Assembly: GCF_902499135.1 (NCBI RefSeq)
Contig: NZ_CABVPR010000020.1
Coordinates: 24,491 to 88,490, forward strand
Length of the DNA: 64,000 bases
Direction of reading: 5' to 3'
From: Burkholderia dolosa
GTDB lineage: Bacteria; Pseudomonadota; Gammaproteobacteria; Burkholderiales; Burkholderiaceae
Part shown: positions 25,735 through 38,609 of the stretch, piece by piece
Layout: each line of letters opens with the position of its first letter
Position numbering within the stretch: position 1 is the stretch's first letter
Notes under the pieces: model-generated
What the model was told of the DNA's origin: nothing
What the model saw: only the letters and a program-made list of their open reading frames with translations
The model's database searches: none
Position numbers and translations under genes: made by a program

Positions 25735-27069
25735 ATGCGCGACCATCTGCAGGTCACGGATCAACGCGCGGCCGACGCGCCGGCTCACATGAACTTCCCT
25801 TCTTCCGCGCCGCCGCCGCGCATGCACCGCCCGCCGCCATCGCTGTCCGATGCGGCGCCGGCCACCGCGCGGCGTTCGCTCGATGCTGCGCAGCTCGACG
25901 ATTCGCCCGCCGTGCGGCTGCTGACGGACACGCTGCACGCGGCTCGCGTACGCGATGCGTCCGATATCCATATCGAACCGTTCGACGTCGGCTGGCGCAT
26001 CCGCCTGCGCATCGACGGCGTGCTGCACGAGCATATGCGGCCGCCCGCTCATCTGCGCGACGCCCTCGTGACGCGCATCAAGGTACTCGCGCGCATGGAC
26101 ATTGCCGAGCGCCGGCTTCCGCAGGACGGGCGGCTGCGCATCGCGGTCGACAGCGGTACGCGAGGCGACTATCGAGTCAGTTCGCTGCCGACGCTATTCG
26201 GCGAAAAGCTCGTGCTGCGCCGCCTCGAAACGCTGCCGCACGACCTGACGCTCACGCGACTGGGCTTCGATGCGCAGCAGGCCGCGGCGATGGAGACCGC
26301 CATCCGCGCGCCGCACGGGCTCGTGCTCGTGACGGGGCCGACCGGCAGCGGCAAGACCTTGTCGCTCTACTGCGCATTGCAGATGCTCGATCGCGACGCG
26401 CACAACGTCTGCACGGTCGAAGATCCGGCCGAAATCCAGCTCGACGGCATCAACCAGGTCGGCGTCGCCGAGAAGGCCGGGCTCACGTTCGCGACCGCGC
26501 TGCGTGCGCTGCTGCGACAGGATCCGGACGTGATCATGGTCGGCGAAATCCGCGATGCGGAAACGGCCGACGTCGCGATCAAGGCCGCACAGACCGGGCA
26601 CCTCGTGCTGTCGACGCTGCACACGAACGACGCGCCGGCGGCCGTCGCGCGGCTGCTCGACATCGGCGTCGCGCCGTACAACCTTGCGGCCGCGTTGCGG
26701 CTCGTCACCGCGCAGCGCCTCGTTCGGCGGCTGTGCGGCGCATGCCGCGTACGCTCGGACGCGTCGGCGCAGTTGCTGCGCGAAGCCGGATGCGACCCGG
26801 CGGCGCTCGAGTCCGGCTGGCGACCGTACGTGCCGCGCGGCTGTCCCGCTTGTCATGGAATCGGTTATCGAGGCCGCATCGGTCTGCATCAGACGATGCC
26901 GGTTTCGCCCGCACTCGCCGAACGCATCGTTGCGCGGGCGAGCGTGGGCGAACTTGAACGATGCGCGGCAGCGGACGGCATGCGCAGTCTGCGCGATGCG
27001 GCGCTCGCGCACGTTCGCGACGGCACGACGAGCGTCGCGGAGGCCATCGCCGCGACACCGGACGCATGA
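25735..27069 (+). CDS. pilB: GspE/PilB-family pilus or secretion ATPase (short N-terminus)
   Basis: Hexameric ATPase that powers type IV pilus extension or type II secretion. With the ATG at 25735 it has 444 residues; ATG 25789 is an equally weak alternative, since neither has a good ribosome binding site. The conserved core begins at ARVRDASDIHIEPFDVG. Walker A GPTGSGKT is at residues 201-208 and Walker B DVIMVGEIRDAET starts near 265. A four-cysteine zinc motif is present (CGACRV and GCPACHGIGY). The N-terminal regulatory domain of typical PilB/GspE is missing. The stop overlaps the pilC start. The gene order pilB-pilC-pilD supports the pilus assignment. Confidence 0.85.
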   Translation: MRDHLQVTDQRAADAPAHMNFPSSAPPPRMHRPPPSLSDAAPATARRSLDAAQLDDSPAVRLLTDTLHAARVRDASDIHIEPFDVGWRIRLRIDGVLHEHMRPPAHLRDALVTRIKVLARMDIAERRLPQDGRLRIAVDSGTRGDYRVSSLPTLFGEKLVLRRLETLPHDLTLTRLGFDAQQAAAMETAIRAPHGLVLVTGPTGSGKTLSLYCALQMLDRDAHNVCTVEDPAEIQLDGINQVGVAEKAGLTFATALRALLRQDPDVIMVGEIRDAETADVAIKAAQTGHLVLSTLHTNDAPAAVARLLDIGVAPYNLAAALRLVTAQRLVRRLCGACRVRSDASAQLLREAGCDPAALESGWRPYVPRGCPACHGIGYRGRIGLHQTMPVSPALAERIVARASVGELERCAAADGMRSLRDAALAHVRDGTTSVAEAIAATPDA

Positions 27070-28280
27070 CCGCCATGCGCACGCCCACGCGCGAAACCCG
27101 CTTCGCATGGCGCGGCCGCTCACGGGACGGCACACCGCGCCGCGGAACCGTCGTCGCGTTCGACGCGGCGGCGGCGCGCGCGGCCCTCGCACGCGACGGC
27201 ATCGCGGTACTGTCGCTCGATGCGCGCGGGCCGGCCCGACCGCCGGCGGCCGATACGCGGGACGTCACGCGCTTCACGCGCCAGCTCGCGAGCCTGCTGC
27301 AGGCCGGATTGCCGCTCGCGCCGTCGCTCGAGATGCTCGCGCGCACTCGGACGAGCGACGGCCTGCCGCGGATCGCCGCGGGCCTCGCGCGCGAAATCGT
27401 CGGCGGCCAGCGCTTTGCCGCCGCGTTGGCGCGTTATCCGTCGCAGTTCGGCACGCTGTATCGGCAGCTGATCGAGGTCGGCGAAGCCTCGGGTTCGCTC
27501 GGCACCGTGCTGACGCGCGTCGCGGAGCATCGCGAGCGTGCGGATGCGCAATGGCGCAAGCTGCGCGCGGCGCTCGCGTATCCGGCGGCCGTCATCCTGT
27601 TCGCGCTCGCGATCTCGGCCGCGTTGATGGTGTGGGTCGTACCGACGTTCCGCCAGATCTTCGACGGATTCGGCGCCGAACTGCCGGCGCCGACGCGCGC
27701 GCTGCTCGCGCTGTCGTCCGCGACGTCGGCGTGGGGCGGCGCATTCGCTGCGGGCGCCGCGGCGGCAGCGCTTGGCACGCATCATGCACTGCGGCGCTCG
27801 CCGCCGCTGCGCTACGCGTTCGCGCGACGCTTGCTCGGCGCACCGCTCGTCGGCAGCGCACTCGCGCGGTTCGCCGCCGCACGCTGGTGCCGCTCGCTCG
27901 CCACGCTGCTGGGCGCCGGCGTACCGCTCGCCGATGCATTCACGACGCTCGAGCGCGCGGCCGGTCATCCGGTGTTCGAGCAGGCCACTGCGCAGATTGC
28001 GGCACGCGTACTGCGCGGTGCGCGGCTGGCCGACGCAATGCATGCGGCGGGCTGCTTCCCGGACGACGTCGTACAGCCGATCGCCGTCGCCGAGGAAACC
28101 GGCACGCTCGACACGATGCTTGCCGACATCGCCGCGCTATGCGAACGGCAGCTCGACGCACACCTCGATGCACTCGCCGCGCTCGGGGAGCCGCTGATCG
28201 TGATCGTATTGGGCGCACTGGTCGGCGGACTCGTAATCGCGATGTATCTGCCCATCCTTCAATTGGGCAACGTGGTGTAG
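27066..28280 (+). CDS. pilC: PilC/GspF-family inner-membrane platform protein
   Basis: Inner-membrane protein that couples the PilB ATPase to pilus or pseudopilus assembly. The ATG at 27066 overlaps the pilB stop (ATGA) and gives 404 residues, the family length; a second in-frame ATG lies at 27075. Two T2SSF repeats are visible, each with the pattern around FTRQLASLLQAGLPLAPSLE and CRSLATLLGAGVPLADAFT. Hydrophobic helices occur near VILFALAISAALMVWVVP and the C-terminus (PLIVIVLGALVGGLVIAMYL). Confidence 0.88.
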   Translation: MTAMRTPTRETRFAWRGRSRDGTPRRGTVVAFDAAAARAALARDGIAVLSLDARGPARPPAADTRDVTRFTRQLASLLQAGLPLAPSLEMLARTRTSDGLPRIAAGLAREIVGGQRFAAALARYPSQFGTLYRQLIEVGEASGSLGTVLTRVAEHRERADAQWRKLRAALAYPAAVILFALAISAALMVWVVPTFRQIFDGFGAELPAPTRALLALSSATSAWGGAFAAGAAAAALGTHHALRRSPPLRYAFARRLLGAPLVGSALARFAAARWCRSLATLLGAGVPLADAFTTLERAAGHPVFEQATAQIAARVLRGARLADAMHAAGCFPDDVVQPIAVAEETGTLDTMLADIAALCERQLDAHLDALAALGEPLIVIVLGALVGGLVIAMYLPILQLGNVV

Positions 28281-28325
28281 CATCGCAACCGATTCTGTCG
28301 CCTTTTAAGCCTGAACCGGAGCCTC

Positions 28326-29237
28326 ATGACGTCCGCGCCGCTGTCCGCCGTTTTCGAATCGCCCGAGAGCGTGCTCGTCGCGCTCGCGATGCTGCCGCCC
28401 GCCGCGCAGTATGCGTTCGCCGTCGTGCTCGGCCTGTGCGTCGGCAGCTTTCTGAACGTGGTCGTGCACCGCGTGCCCGTGATGATGAACCGCGCATGGC
28501 AGGCGGAAATCGCGGAAGCCACCGGCAACGAGGCCGCCGTCCCGGATGACGGTTATCCGCCGCGCTACGATCTTTGGCGACCGCGAAGCGCATGCCCGCA
28601 TTGCGGTCATGTGCTGCGCGCGTGGGAGAACATCCCGGTCGTCAGCTACGTGGCACTGCGCGGACGCTGCCGGCAATGTGGACACACGATCGGGGCGAGC
28701 TATCCGCTTGTCGAGATCGCCGCGGCGCTGCTCGCAGCCGGCTCGCTCGCGGTGTTCGGCCCGACCGTTGCCGCGCTCGCTGCGTTCGGTCTGTGCGCGG
28801 CGCTGCTCGCAATGAGCGCAATCGACATCCGGACCAGCTATCTGCCCGACTCGATGACGCTGCCGCTGCTCTGGGCCGGGCTCGCCGCGAACCTCGGCGG
28901 CACGTTCACGTCGCTGCGTTCGGCCGTGATCGGCGCGATGGCGGGCTATCTGTTCCTGTGGGCGATCTACTGGCTATTCAAATGGCTGCGCGGCATCGAG
29001 GGCATCGGCTTCGGCGATCTGAAGCTGCTCGCCGCGCTCGGCGCGTGGATGGGCTGGGCTGCGCTGCCGCAAGTCGTGCTGTTCGCCGCGGTCACCGGTG
29101 CAATCGTCGGCCTCGTCGCGATGTGGCGGGGCCGCATGCGCTTCGAGGAACCGATCCCGTTCGGCCCGTTCCTCGCCGCCGGCGGCGTGGCGACGCTGTT
29201 TTTCGGGACCCCTTTCTATCTGGCGCTCGGCACGTGA
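28326..29237 (+). CDS. pilD: Prepilin peptidase and N-methyltransferase (A24)
   Basis: Cleaves the leader of type IV prepilins and pseudopilins and methylates the new N-terminus. The 303-residue protein has about eight hydrophobic helices and the N-terminal methyltransferase region with paired CxxC motifs (CPHCGHVLRAWENIPVVSY and GRCRQCG). The catalytic aspartates are expected in AMSAIDIRTSYLPD and in the GxGD-type motif IGFGDLKLLAALGAWMGW. It follows pilC by 45 bp and completes the pilBCD set. Confidence 0.95.
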   Translation: MTSAPLSAVFESPESVLVALAMLPPAAQYAFAVVLGLCVGSFLNVVVHRVPVMMNRAWQAEIAEATGNEAAVPDDGYPPRYDLWRPRSACPHCGHVLRAWENIPVVSYVALRGRCRQCGHTIGASYPLVEIAAALLAAGSLAVFGPTVAALAAFGLCAALLAMSAIDIRTSYLPDSMTLPLLWAGLAANLGGTFTSLRSAVIGAMAGYLFLWAIYWLFKWLRGIEGIGFGDLKLLAALGAWMGWAALPQVVLFAAVTGAIVGLVAMWRGRMRFEEPIPFGPFLAAGGVATLFFGTPFYLALGT

Positions 29238-29332
29238 CATGAAACGCCACCCGTATACACAGTGCCCGCTGCAGTGCCCACCGCACACCGACGAAGCATT
29301 CCGTTTGGTTGCCGCGGTGAGCGGAGGCTGAC

Positions 29333-29941
29333 ATGTTTTCGATCGGACTCACCGGCGGCATCGGCAGCGGCAAGACGACCGTCGCAGACCTGTTCGGCGT
29401 GCGCGGCGCGTCGATCGTCGACACCGACCTGATCGCGCACCGAATCACCGCGCCGGGCGGCCTCGCGATGCCGGCGATCGAGCAAGCGTTCGGCCGCGGC
29501 TTCGTCGCGCCCGACGGCTCGCTCGAGCGCGCCAGGATGCGCGCACTGATTTTCAGCAACGACGACGCCCGCCGGCGCCTCGAAGCGATCACACACCCGC
29601 TGATCCGGGCCGAGACCGAGCGCGAGGCCCGCGAAGCGCAGGGAGCGTACGTGATGTTCGTCGTGCCGCTGCTCGTCGAGTCCGGCACCTGGAAGGCGCG
29701 CACCGACCGCGTGCTCGTCGTCGACTGCGCGGTGGAAACCCAGATCGAGCGCGTGATGCGCCGCAACGGATTCACGCGCGAGCAAGTCGAGGCGATCATC
29801 GCGAGACAGGCGACGCGCGAAGCGCGGCTCGCCGCGGCCGACGACGTGATCGTCAACGACGCGACGACACCCGACACGCTCGCCGCGCAGGTCGATGCAC
29901 TGCACCAACGGTATCTCGGGCTTGCCGCCGCCGCGCGCTGA
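29333..29941 (+). CDS. coaE: Dephospho-CoA kinase
   Basis: Last step of coenzyme A synthesis. The 202-residue protein has a P-loop [17 protein letters not shown] at the N-terminus, [14 protein letters not shown] near residue 33 and [16 protein letters not shown] near 86, all characteristic of CoaE. GGAGGCTGAC precedes the ATG. It follows pilD by 95 bp, an order shared with Pseudomonas and other proteobacteria. Confidence 0.96.
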   Translation: MFSIGLTGGIGSGKTTVADLFGVRGASIVDTDLIAHRITAPGGLAMPAIEQAFGRGFVAPDGSLERARMRALIFSNDDARRRLEAITHPLIRAETEREAREAQGAYVMFVVPLLVESGTWKARTDRVLVVDCAVETQIERVMRRNGFTREQVEAIIARQATREARLAAADDVIVNDATTPDTLAAQVDALHQRYLGLAAAAR

Positions 29942-29980
29942 GCGCACCGCATCATCGTGATGGCGTACGAAATTGGCGCG

Positions 29981-30807
<827 letters not shown>

Positions 30808-30835
30808 CGGCCGCGGGCCGGTTTGATGCTTTCGT

Positions 30836-31036
30836 ATGACGACCGTTGTGAAATGCCCATCGTGCGGCGCAGAAGTGCGCTGGACGCCTGAAAGTCAATT
30901 CCGCCCGTTCTGCTCGGCCCGCTGCAAACAACTGGACCTCGGCGCGTGGGCGGCCGAAAAGTACCGGATCGGCGGCACGTCGGACGAGGGCCCCGCATCG
31001 GAAGAGGACGGCACGGACGGCCGCCGCGACAGCTGA
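30836..31036 (+). CDS. yacG: DNA gyrase inhibitor YacG
   Basis: Small zinc protein (66 residues) known in E. coli to bind GyrB and inhibit gyrase. The zinc ligands are CPSCG at the N-terminus and the [21 protein letters not shown] segment, which is the family hallmark. The C-terminal tail is acidic and short. Confidence 0.95.
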   Translation: MTTVVKCPSCGAEVRWTPESQFRPFCSARCKQLDLGAWAAEKYRIGGTSDEGPASEEDGTDGRRDS

Positions 31037-31101
31037 ACAGCGCGCGGCTACCGCCCGCGATATGACGGCCGCCGCAATTTGCTCGCGGCCGCACCACGGC
31101 G

Positions 31102-31551
31102 TCAGCGCGACGCCGCTTCCTTCTCGAGCAGTTCGAGTACCGGCAGCGCCGCCGGCAGCAACGGCGCGACGTCGACCGGAAGCGACTGCCACACGAATGC
31201 CTGCCCTTCCTTGCTGTGCGGCTCGCCCGTCCAGCCCGTCACCTTGCAGAAATAGAGCCGCACGTATGCGTGCGGATAATCGTGCTCGAGCGTATGCCAG
31301 CGGTGGCTGGCCGTGACGACGATGCCGAGTTCCTCGTGCAGTTCGCGCGCGAGCGCATCCTCGACGCTTTCCCCGGCTTCCAGCTTGCCGCCCGGAAACT
31401 CCCAGTAGCCTTCGTACGGCTTGCCCTGCAGCCGCTGCGCGAGCAGATAGCGTCCGTCCGGCTGCACCATCACGCCGACCGCGACTTCCGTCACCTTGCG
31501 GCCGTCGGGTGCGTTCGTGTCGCGCGGCTGTGCGAGCTCGTCGGCGCTCAT
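31102..31551 (-). CDS. MutT-type Nudix hydrolase
   Basis: A 149-residue Nudix protein, probably an 8-oxo-dGTP or other nucleotide sanitising hydrolase. The ATG at 31551 (MSADELAQPRDTN) overlaps the stop codon of the upstream ATPase gene (ATGA). The Nudix box GGKLEAGESVEDALARELHE plus ELGI is complete near residues 58-81. The family segment EGYWEFPGGKLEAGES and the C-terminal EGQAFVWQSLPVDVAPLLPA resemble MutT. Substrate is not shown by sequence. Confidence 0.9.
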   Translation of the reverse strand: MSADELAQPRDTNAPDGRKVTEVAVGVMVQPDGRYLLAQRLQGKPYEGYWEFPGGKLEAGESVEDALARELHEELGIVVTASHRWHTLEHDYPHAYVRLYFCKVTGWTGEPHSKEGQAFVWQSLPVDVAPLLPAALPVLELLEKEAASR

Positions 31552-32417
31552 GCCTGCTCCTTGCGGCCGGACCAGTCGCGTGCGAACTGCCAAGCGACGC
31601 GGCCCGAGCGCGAGCCGCGCTCGAGCGCCCACACGAGCGCGTCGCCGCGTGCGGTCTCGATCTCCGCGTCGGCGCAGCCGAAATGGCGCAGCCAGTGCGC
31701 GACGATGTCGAGGTAATCGTCCTGCTTGAACGGGTAGAAGCTGACCCACAGCCCGAAGCGCTCCGACAACGAGATCTTCTCCTCGACGACTTCGCCCGGA
31801 TGAATCTCGCCGTCCGGCAGATGCTTGTACGACTCGTTGTCGCTCATGTATTCGGGCAGCAAGTGACGGCGGTTCGACGTCGCATAGATCAGCACGTTGT
31901 CCGACTGCGCGGCGATCGAGCCGTCCAGCGCAACCTTCAGCGCCTTGTAGCCCGATTCGCCGTCTTCGAACGACAGATCGTCACAGAACACGATGAACCG
32001 CTCGGGACGCGGCGAGATCAACTCGACGATGTCGCCGAGATCGTGCAGGTCGTCCTTGTCGACTTCGATCAGGCGCAGGCCGTCCCTTGCGTACGCATTC
32101 AGGCACGCCTTGATCAGCGACGACTTGCCGGTGCCGCGCGCGCCCGTCAGCAGCACGTTGTTCGCCGGCTTGCGCTGCACGAACTGCCGCGTGTTCTGCT
32201 CGATCAGCCCTTTCTGGCGATCGATGTTGTGCAGATCGTCGAGCGTGATCGTCGAGGCGGCCGGCACCGGCTGCAGATAACCGCGCCCCTGGCGCTTGCG
32301 CCAGCGGAACGCGTGTGCGGCGTTCCAGTCGACGGCCGCCGGTGCGGGCGGCAGCATCGCCTCGAGACGGCCGAGCAGCGCTTCCGCGCGCGTCAGAAAC
32401 TGTTCGAGTTTGTCCAT
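31548..32417 (-). CDS. DUF815-family AAA+ ATP-binding protein
   Basis: A 289-residue predicted ATPase. Walker A is GARGTGKSSLIKACL near residue 88, with a Walker B-like aspartate pair in ERFIVFCDDLSFE near 142. The family (DUF815) is widespread but its role is not settled. The stop overlaps the start of the Nudix gene, and argJ is 19 bp upstream, so the three genes may form one operon. Confidence 0.88.
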   Translation of the reverse strand: MDKLEQFLTRAEALLGRLEAMLPPAPAAVDWNAAHAFRWRKRQGRGYLQPVPAASTITLDDLHNIDRQKGLIEQNTRQFVQRKPANNVLLTGARGTGKSSLIKACLNAYARDGLRLIEVDKDDLHDLGDIVELISPRPERFIVFCDDLSFEDGESGYKALKVALDGSIAAQSDNVLIYATSNRRHLLPEYMSDNESYKHLPDGEIHPGEVVEEKISLSERFGLWVSFYPFKQDDYLDIVAHWLRHFGCADAEIETARGDALVWALERGSRSGRVAWQFARDWSGRKEQA

Positions 32418-32436
32418 GTCGTTCGAGCGCTCCCGA

Positions 32437-33678
32437 TCAGGAGCGGTAATCCGCGTTGATGCTCACGTAATCGTGCGACAGGTCGCACGTCCACACCGTT
32501 GCCTGCGCGTCGCCGCGGCCGAGCAGCACGCGGATCGTGATTTCGCTCTGCTTCATCACGCGCTGGCCGTCTTCCTCCAGGTAGGCCGGATTGCGGCCGC
32601 CCGCCTTCGCGACGAGCACGTCGTCGAGATAGAGGTCGATCTTGCCGACATCGAGATCCGTGACGCCCGCGTAGCCGATCGCCGCCAGAATGCGGCCGAG
32701 GTTGGGGTCCGATGCGTAGAACGCCGTTTTCACGAGCGGCGAATGGCCGATCGCGTAAGCGATCTGGCGGCATTCGGCGACGCTGCGGCCGCCTTCGACC
32801 TGCACGGTGATGAACTTCGTCGCGCCTTCGCCGTCGCGCACGATCAGCTGCGACAGCACCTGTGCGACTTGCGTCACCGCGTCGCGCAGCGCCGCATAGG
32901 CCGGCGAATCGGTCGACGTGATCGCCGGCAGCGCGCTCTTGCCCGATGCGATCAGCATGAACGAGTCGTTCGTCGACGTGTCTCCGTCGATCGTGATGCA
33001 GTTGAACGAGCGATCGGCGACCTCCTTCACGAGCGTGTCGAGCACCGGCTGCGCGACCGTCGCGTCGAACGCGAGGAAGCCAAGCATCGTCGCCATGTTC
33101 GGCTTGATCATGCCGGCACCCTTGCTGATGCCGGTCAACGTGACCGTATGGCCGTCGATCGTCACCTGCCGCGACGTCGCCTTCGGCAGCGTGTCGGTCG
33201 TCATGATCGCCTGTGCGGCGTCGTACCAGTTCGCGGCGCTGCGGTTCGCGAGCGCGGCCGGCAGCCCGGCCTTCAGGCGGTCGACCGGCAGCGGCTCGAG
33301 GATCACGCCGGTCGAGAACGGCAGCACCTGCGCCGGCTCGATGCCCGCGAGGCGCGCGAGTTCGACGCAGGTTTCGCGCGCGTTCTCGAGGCCCGGCTCG
33401 CCGGTGCCCGCGTTCGCGTTGCCCGTATTCACGACCAGTGCGCGAATGCCCGCGCCGCCGGCGCGCACCTTCGCGAGATGCTCGCGGCACACGGTCACCG
33501 GTGCGGCGCAGAAGCGGTTTTCGGTGAATACGCCGGCGACCGTCGCGCCTTCATCGACGGAAATGACCAGCACGTCCTTGCGATTCGGCTTGCGGATGTT
33601 CGCTTCCGCCCAGCCGAGCGTGACGCCGGCGACGGGATGCAGTTGGGCGGGATCGATCGACGGAAAATTGACAGCCAT
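32437..33678 (-). CDS. argJ: Bifunctional glutamate N-acetyltransferase / amino-acid acetyltransferase ArgJ
   Basis: Transfers the acetyl group from N-acetylornithine to glutamate, recycling it in arginine synthesis; some forms also use acetyl-CoA. The ATG at 33678 ([18 protein letters not shown]) gives 413 residues. The autocleavage site is in [15 protein letters not shown]: cleavage between A196 and T197 makes T197 the N-terminal nucleophile of the beta chain. The C-terminal [11 protein letters not shown] ending is typical. The bifunctional label is inferred from family. Confidence 0.96.
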   Translation of the reverse strand: MAVNFPSIDPAQLHPVAGVTLGWAEANIRKPNRKDVLVISVDEGATVAGVFTENRFCAAPVTVCREHLAKVRAGGAGIRALVVNTGNANAGTGEPGLENARETCVELARLAGIEPAQVLPFSTGVILEPLPVDRLKAGLPAALANRSAANWYDAAQAIMTTDTLPKATSRQVTIDGHTVTLTGISKGAGMIKPNMATMLGFLAFDATVAQPVLDTLVKEVADRSFNCITIDGDTSTNDSFMLIASGKSALPAITSTDSPAYAALRDAVTQVAQVLSQLIVRDGEGATKFITVQVEGGRSVAECRQIAYAIGHSPLVKTAFYASDPNLGRILAAIGYAGVTDLDVGKIDLYLDDVLVAKAGGRNPAYLEEDGQRVMKQSEITIRVLLGRGDAQATVWTCDLSHDYVSINADYRS

Positions 33679-33821
33679 GGGGCACACCTGCCGGATGGAA
33701 AATGCCGGCACGCGCCGGCATCGATTGGAAGAAACGGCGGCCGCATGCGCGGGCCGCCGCAACTCGCGTCACTGCACGAAGCTGCGGACGAAGCGGCACG
33801 CGGGCCGCGCGCCGCCGTCGA

Positions 33822-36620
<2,799 letters not shown>

Positions 36621-36874
36621 CGGATCGGATCCTGCGTCGCAGCCCCGGCGTCCGGCGCGTCGCGCGCCCCGACGCCGAGCCCCGGCGGCTTAGCGAATGA
36701 GTGGATTCAAACGACGAATTTTAGCACGCGGGCACGCATGCGCCCGTGTCGCGGCCGCACATGCGCCGGCCGCCGGCGCGCCGGCCGGACGCGGCGAAAG
36801 CCGCGCGTATGCAGGCCGGCGCGGGTACAATCGGCGTCAATGTCCGCGCGCCCACGCGCCCGAAGAATGCCTCG

Positions 36875-37369
36875 ATGAACCGATTTTCCAAGCGTTTCGG
36901 CCCGCTCGCCGCGCATCGCCCGCAACCCGTGTCCGAAGTGCTGGGCCGCACCGACGCGTTCGCAGCGCTGCGCGCCGGCGTCGAGCAGGTTGCGTCGCTG
37001 CAGCGCGATCTCGGCGCGCTGCTGCCCGACTATCTTGCGAATCATGTCGAGCCGGGCTCGATCAAGGACGGCACCCTGACCCTCTTTGCCGCGCACAACG
37101 CGCTGGCCGCGCGGTTGCGGCAGGTCGAGCCGCGGCTGCTGGCGGATCTGCAGAAGCGCGGCTGGCCGGTCGCGACGCTGCGCGTGCGGGTGAGGCCGAA
37201 GGACGCGCCGGAACCGCCGCGCGTGAAGCAGGCGCGGATGACGTCGGCCGGCGCGGCCGCGTTGCGCGAACTCGCCGATCACCTCGAACCGTCGCCGCTG
37301 CAGGCGGCGCTTGCGCGGATGGCCGCGCGACACGGCGCGAAGCCGCAGAAGCCGCCGAAGCCGCAATAA
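36875..37369 (+). CDS. DUF721/DciA-family protein
   Basis: A 164-residue protein of the DUF721 family, which includes DciA, a loader or partner of the replicative helicase DnaB in bacteria lacking DnaC/DnaI. I chose ATG 36875 (MNRFSKRFGPLAAHRPQPVS), because the conserved part starts right there; the upstream 43 codons are unsupported. The core is VSEVLGRTDAFAALRAGVEQ, and FAAHNALAARLRQVEPRLL matches the KH-like domain. A position beside secA is common in proteobacteria. The helicase-loading role is a family inference. Confidence 0.85.
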   Translation: MNRFSKRFGPLAAHRPQPVSEVLGRTDAFAALRAGVEQVASLQRDLGALLPDYLANHVEPGSIKDGTLTLFAAHNALAARLRQVEPRLLADLQKRGWPVATLRVRVRPKDAPEPPRVKQARMTSAGAAALRELADHLEPSPLQAALARMAARHGAKPQKPPKPQ

Positions 37370-37401
37370 CGGCCCGCGCAACCGTCGGCCGCGCGGACAA
37401 C

Positions 37402-37423
37402 AAAAAAGCGGCCCGAAGGCCGC
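37402..37423 (-). terminator. Intrinsic terminator after lpxC
   Basis: Stem GCGGCC / GGCCGC with a 4-nt CGAA loop. Six A at 37402-37407 on the + strand form a T tract on the - strand. It ends the lpxC transcript. Confidence 0.82.
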
Positions 37424-37451
37424 CCGTCCTATCGTCCGTGCCGCGCGCCGC

Positions 37452-38369
37452 TCATGCGAATGCAGTTTGCGCGTCGAACGCGAATCCTTTCGGCGCCGCC
37501 TGCGGATCGTCGAACGTGACGATCTCGTACGCATCTTCATGCGCGAGCAGCTCGCGCAGCAGCGCGTTGTTCAGTCCGTGCCCGGACTTGTACGCAGTGT
37601 ACGCAGCCAGCAGCGGATGGCCGACCACGTACAGGTCGCCGATCGCGTCGAGCATCTTGTGCTTCACGAACTCGTCGTCGTAACGCAACCCGTCGTTGTT
37701 CAGGATCCGGTACTCGTCGAGCACGATCGCGTTGTCCATGCTGCCGCCGCGCGCGAGACCGAGCTCGCGCATCATTTCGACTTCGTGCGCGAAACCGAAC
37801 GTGCGCGCACGCGCGATCTCGCGCACGTACGACGTGTTCGCGAAGTCGACCTCGAGCTCCTGGCCGGTCTTGTCGACGGCCGGATGACGGAAGTCGATCG
37901 TGAACTTGAGCTTGAAGCCGAAATACGGATCGAGACGCGCGAACTTGTCGCCATCGCGGATTTCGACCGGCTTCTTCACCTTGATGAAGCGCTTCGGCGC
38001 GTTCTGCTCCTCGATGCCCGCCGACTGGATCAGGAACACGAACGACGCGGCGCTGCCGTCCATGATCGGGATTTCCTCGGCCGTCACGTCGACATACAGA
38101 TTGTCGATGCCGAGGCCTGCGCACGCCGACATCAGATGCTCGACCGTCGACACGCGCGCACCATCCTTCTGCAACACCGACGCGAGCCGCGTGTCGCCGA
38201 TCGACATCGCCGATGCGGGGATGTCGACGGGCGTCGGCAAGTCGACGCGCGAGAAGACGATCCCCGTGCCCGGCGCGGCGGGGCGGAGCGTCAGTTCGAC
38301 CTTGCGGCCCGAGTGCAGACCGATACCGACGGTCTTCACGATGGATTTGATGGTGCGCTGCTTCAGCAT
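37452..38369 (-). CDS. lpxC: UDP-3-O-acyl-N-acetylglucosamine deacetylase LpxC
   Basis: Zinc deacetylase that makes the committed step of lipid A synthesis. The ATG at 38369 ([20 protein letters not shown]) gives 305 residues, the standard length. Zinc ligands are visible: the histidine in [14 protein letters not shown] and the histidine and aspartate in [12 protein letters not shown]; the catalytic-site histidine lies in [13 protein letters not shown]. The gene closes the dcw region, as in many proteobacteria. TATAAT at 38425-38430 is a candidate -10. Confidence 0.97.
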   Translation of the reverse strand: MLKQRTIKSIVKTVGIGLHSGRKVELTLRPAAPGTGIVFSRVDLPTPVDIPASAMSIGDTRLASVLQKDGARVSTVEHLMSACAGLGIDNLYVDVTAEEIPIMDGSAASFVFLIQSAGIEEQNAPKRFIKVKKPVEIRDGDKFARLDPYFGFKLKFTIDFRHPAVDKTGQELEVDFANTSYVREIARARTFGFAHEVEMMRELGLARGGSMDNAIVLDEYRILNNDGLRYDDEFVKHKMLDAIGDLYVVGHPLLAAYTAYKSGHGLNNALLRELLAHEDAYEIVTFDDPQAAPKGFAFDAQTAFA

Positions 38370-38424
38370 GATGGTCTTCTTCTTGATTGACGATATCAAT
38401 CAGGAGTTATATTCGATAGGCGCG

Positions 38425-38430
38425 ATTATA
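38425..38430 (-). promoter_or_regulatory. Candidate -10 box of lpxC
   Basis: A perfect TATAAT on the - strand, 55 bp before the lpxC start. No good -35 is found at 16-18 bp, so the promoter is only partly supported; TTGAAT lies 12 bp upstream, which is too close. Confidence 0.45.
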
Positions 38431-38505
38431 GCGTAATTCCCTATTCAACGCTGTTTGAAAGTGCGTATCAATCTGTTTCGGCCGTTTACCCGCGCCGATA
38501 CGGGA

Positions 38506-38548
38506 CGGGCCGATGCCCGGAACGGAGGCGTTTCCGGTCATCGGCCCG
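38506..38548. repeat. 43-nt nested hairpin between the peroxiredoxin gene and lpxC
   Basis: Outer 10-bp perfect stem CGGGCCGATG (38506-38515) / CATCGGCCCG (38539-38548), with an inner 6-bp stem CCGGAA / TTCCGG. Neither side is followed by a T tract, so it is not a standard terminator. It would lie in the 3' end of the peroxiredoxin mRNA or upstream of the lpxC promoter. A second smaller hairpin, CGTTGCC / GGCAACG, lies at 38579-38596. Confidence 0.7.
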
Positions 38549-38609
38549 TGTTACAACTGCCCCGACGCGAGCGAGCAGCGTTGCCGGCAGGCAACGGCTC
38601 ACCGCACGA

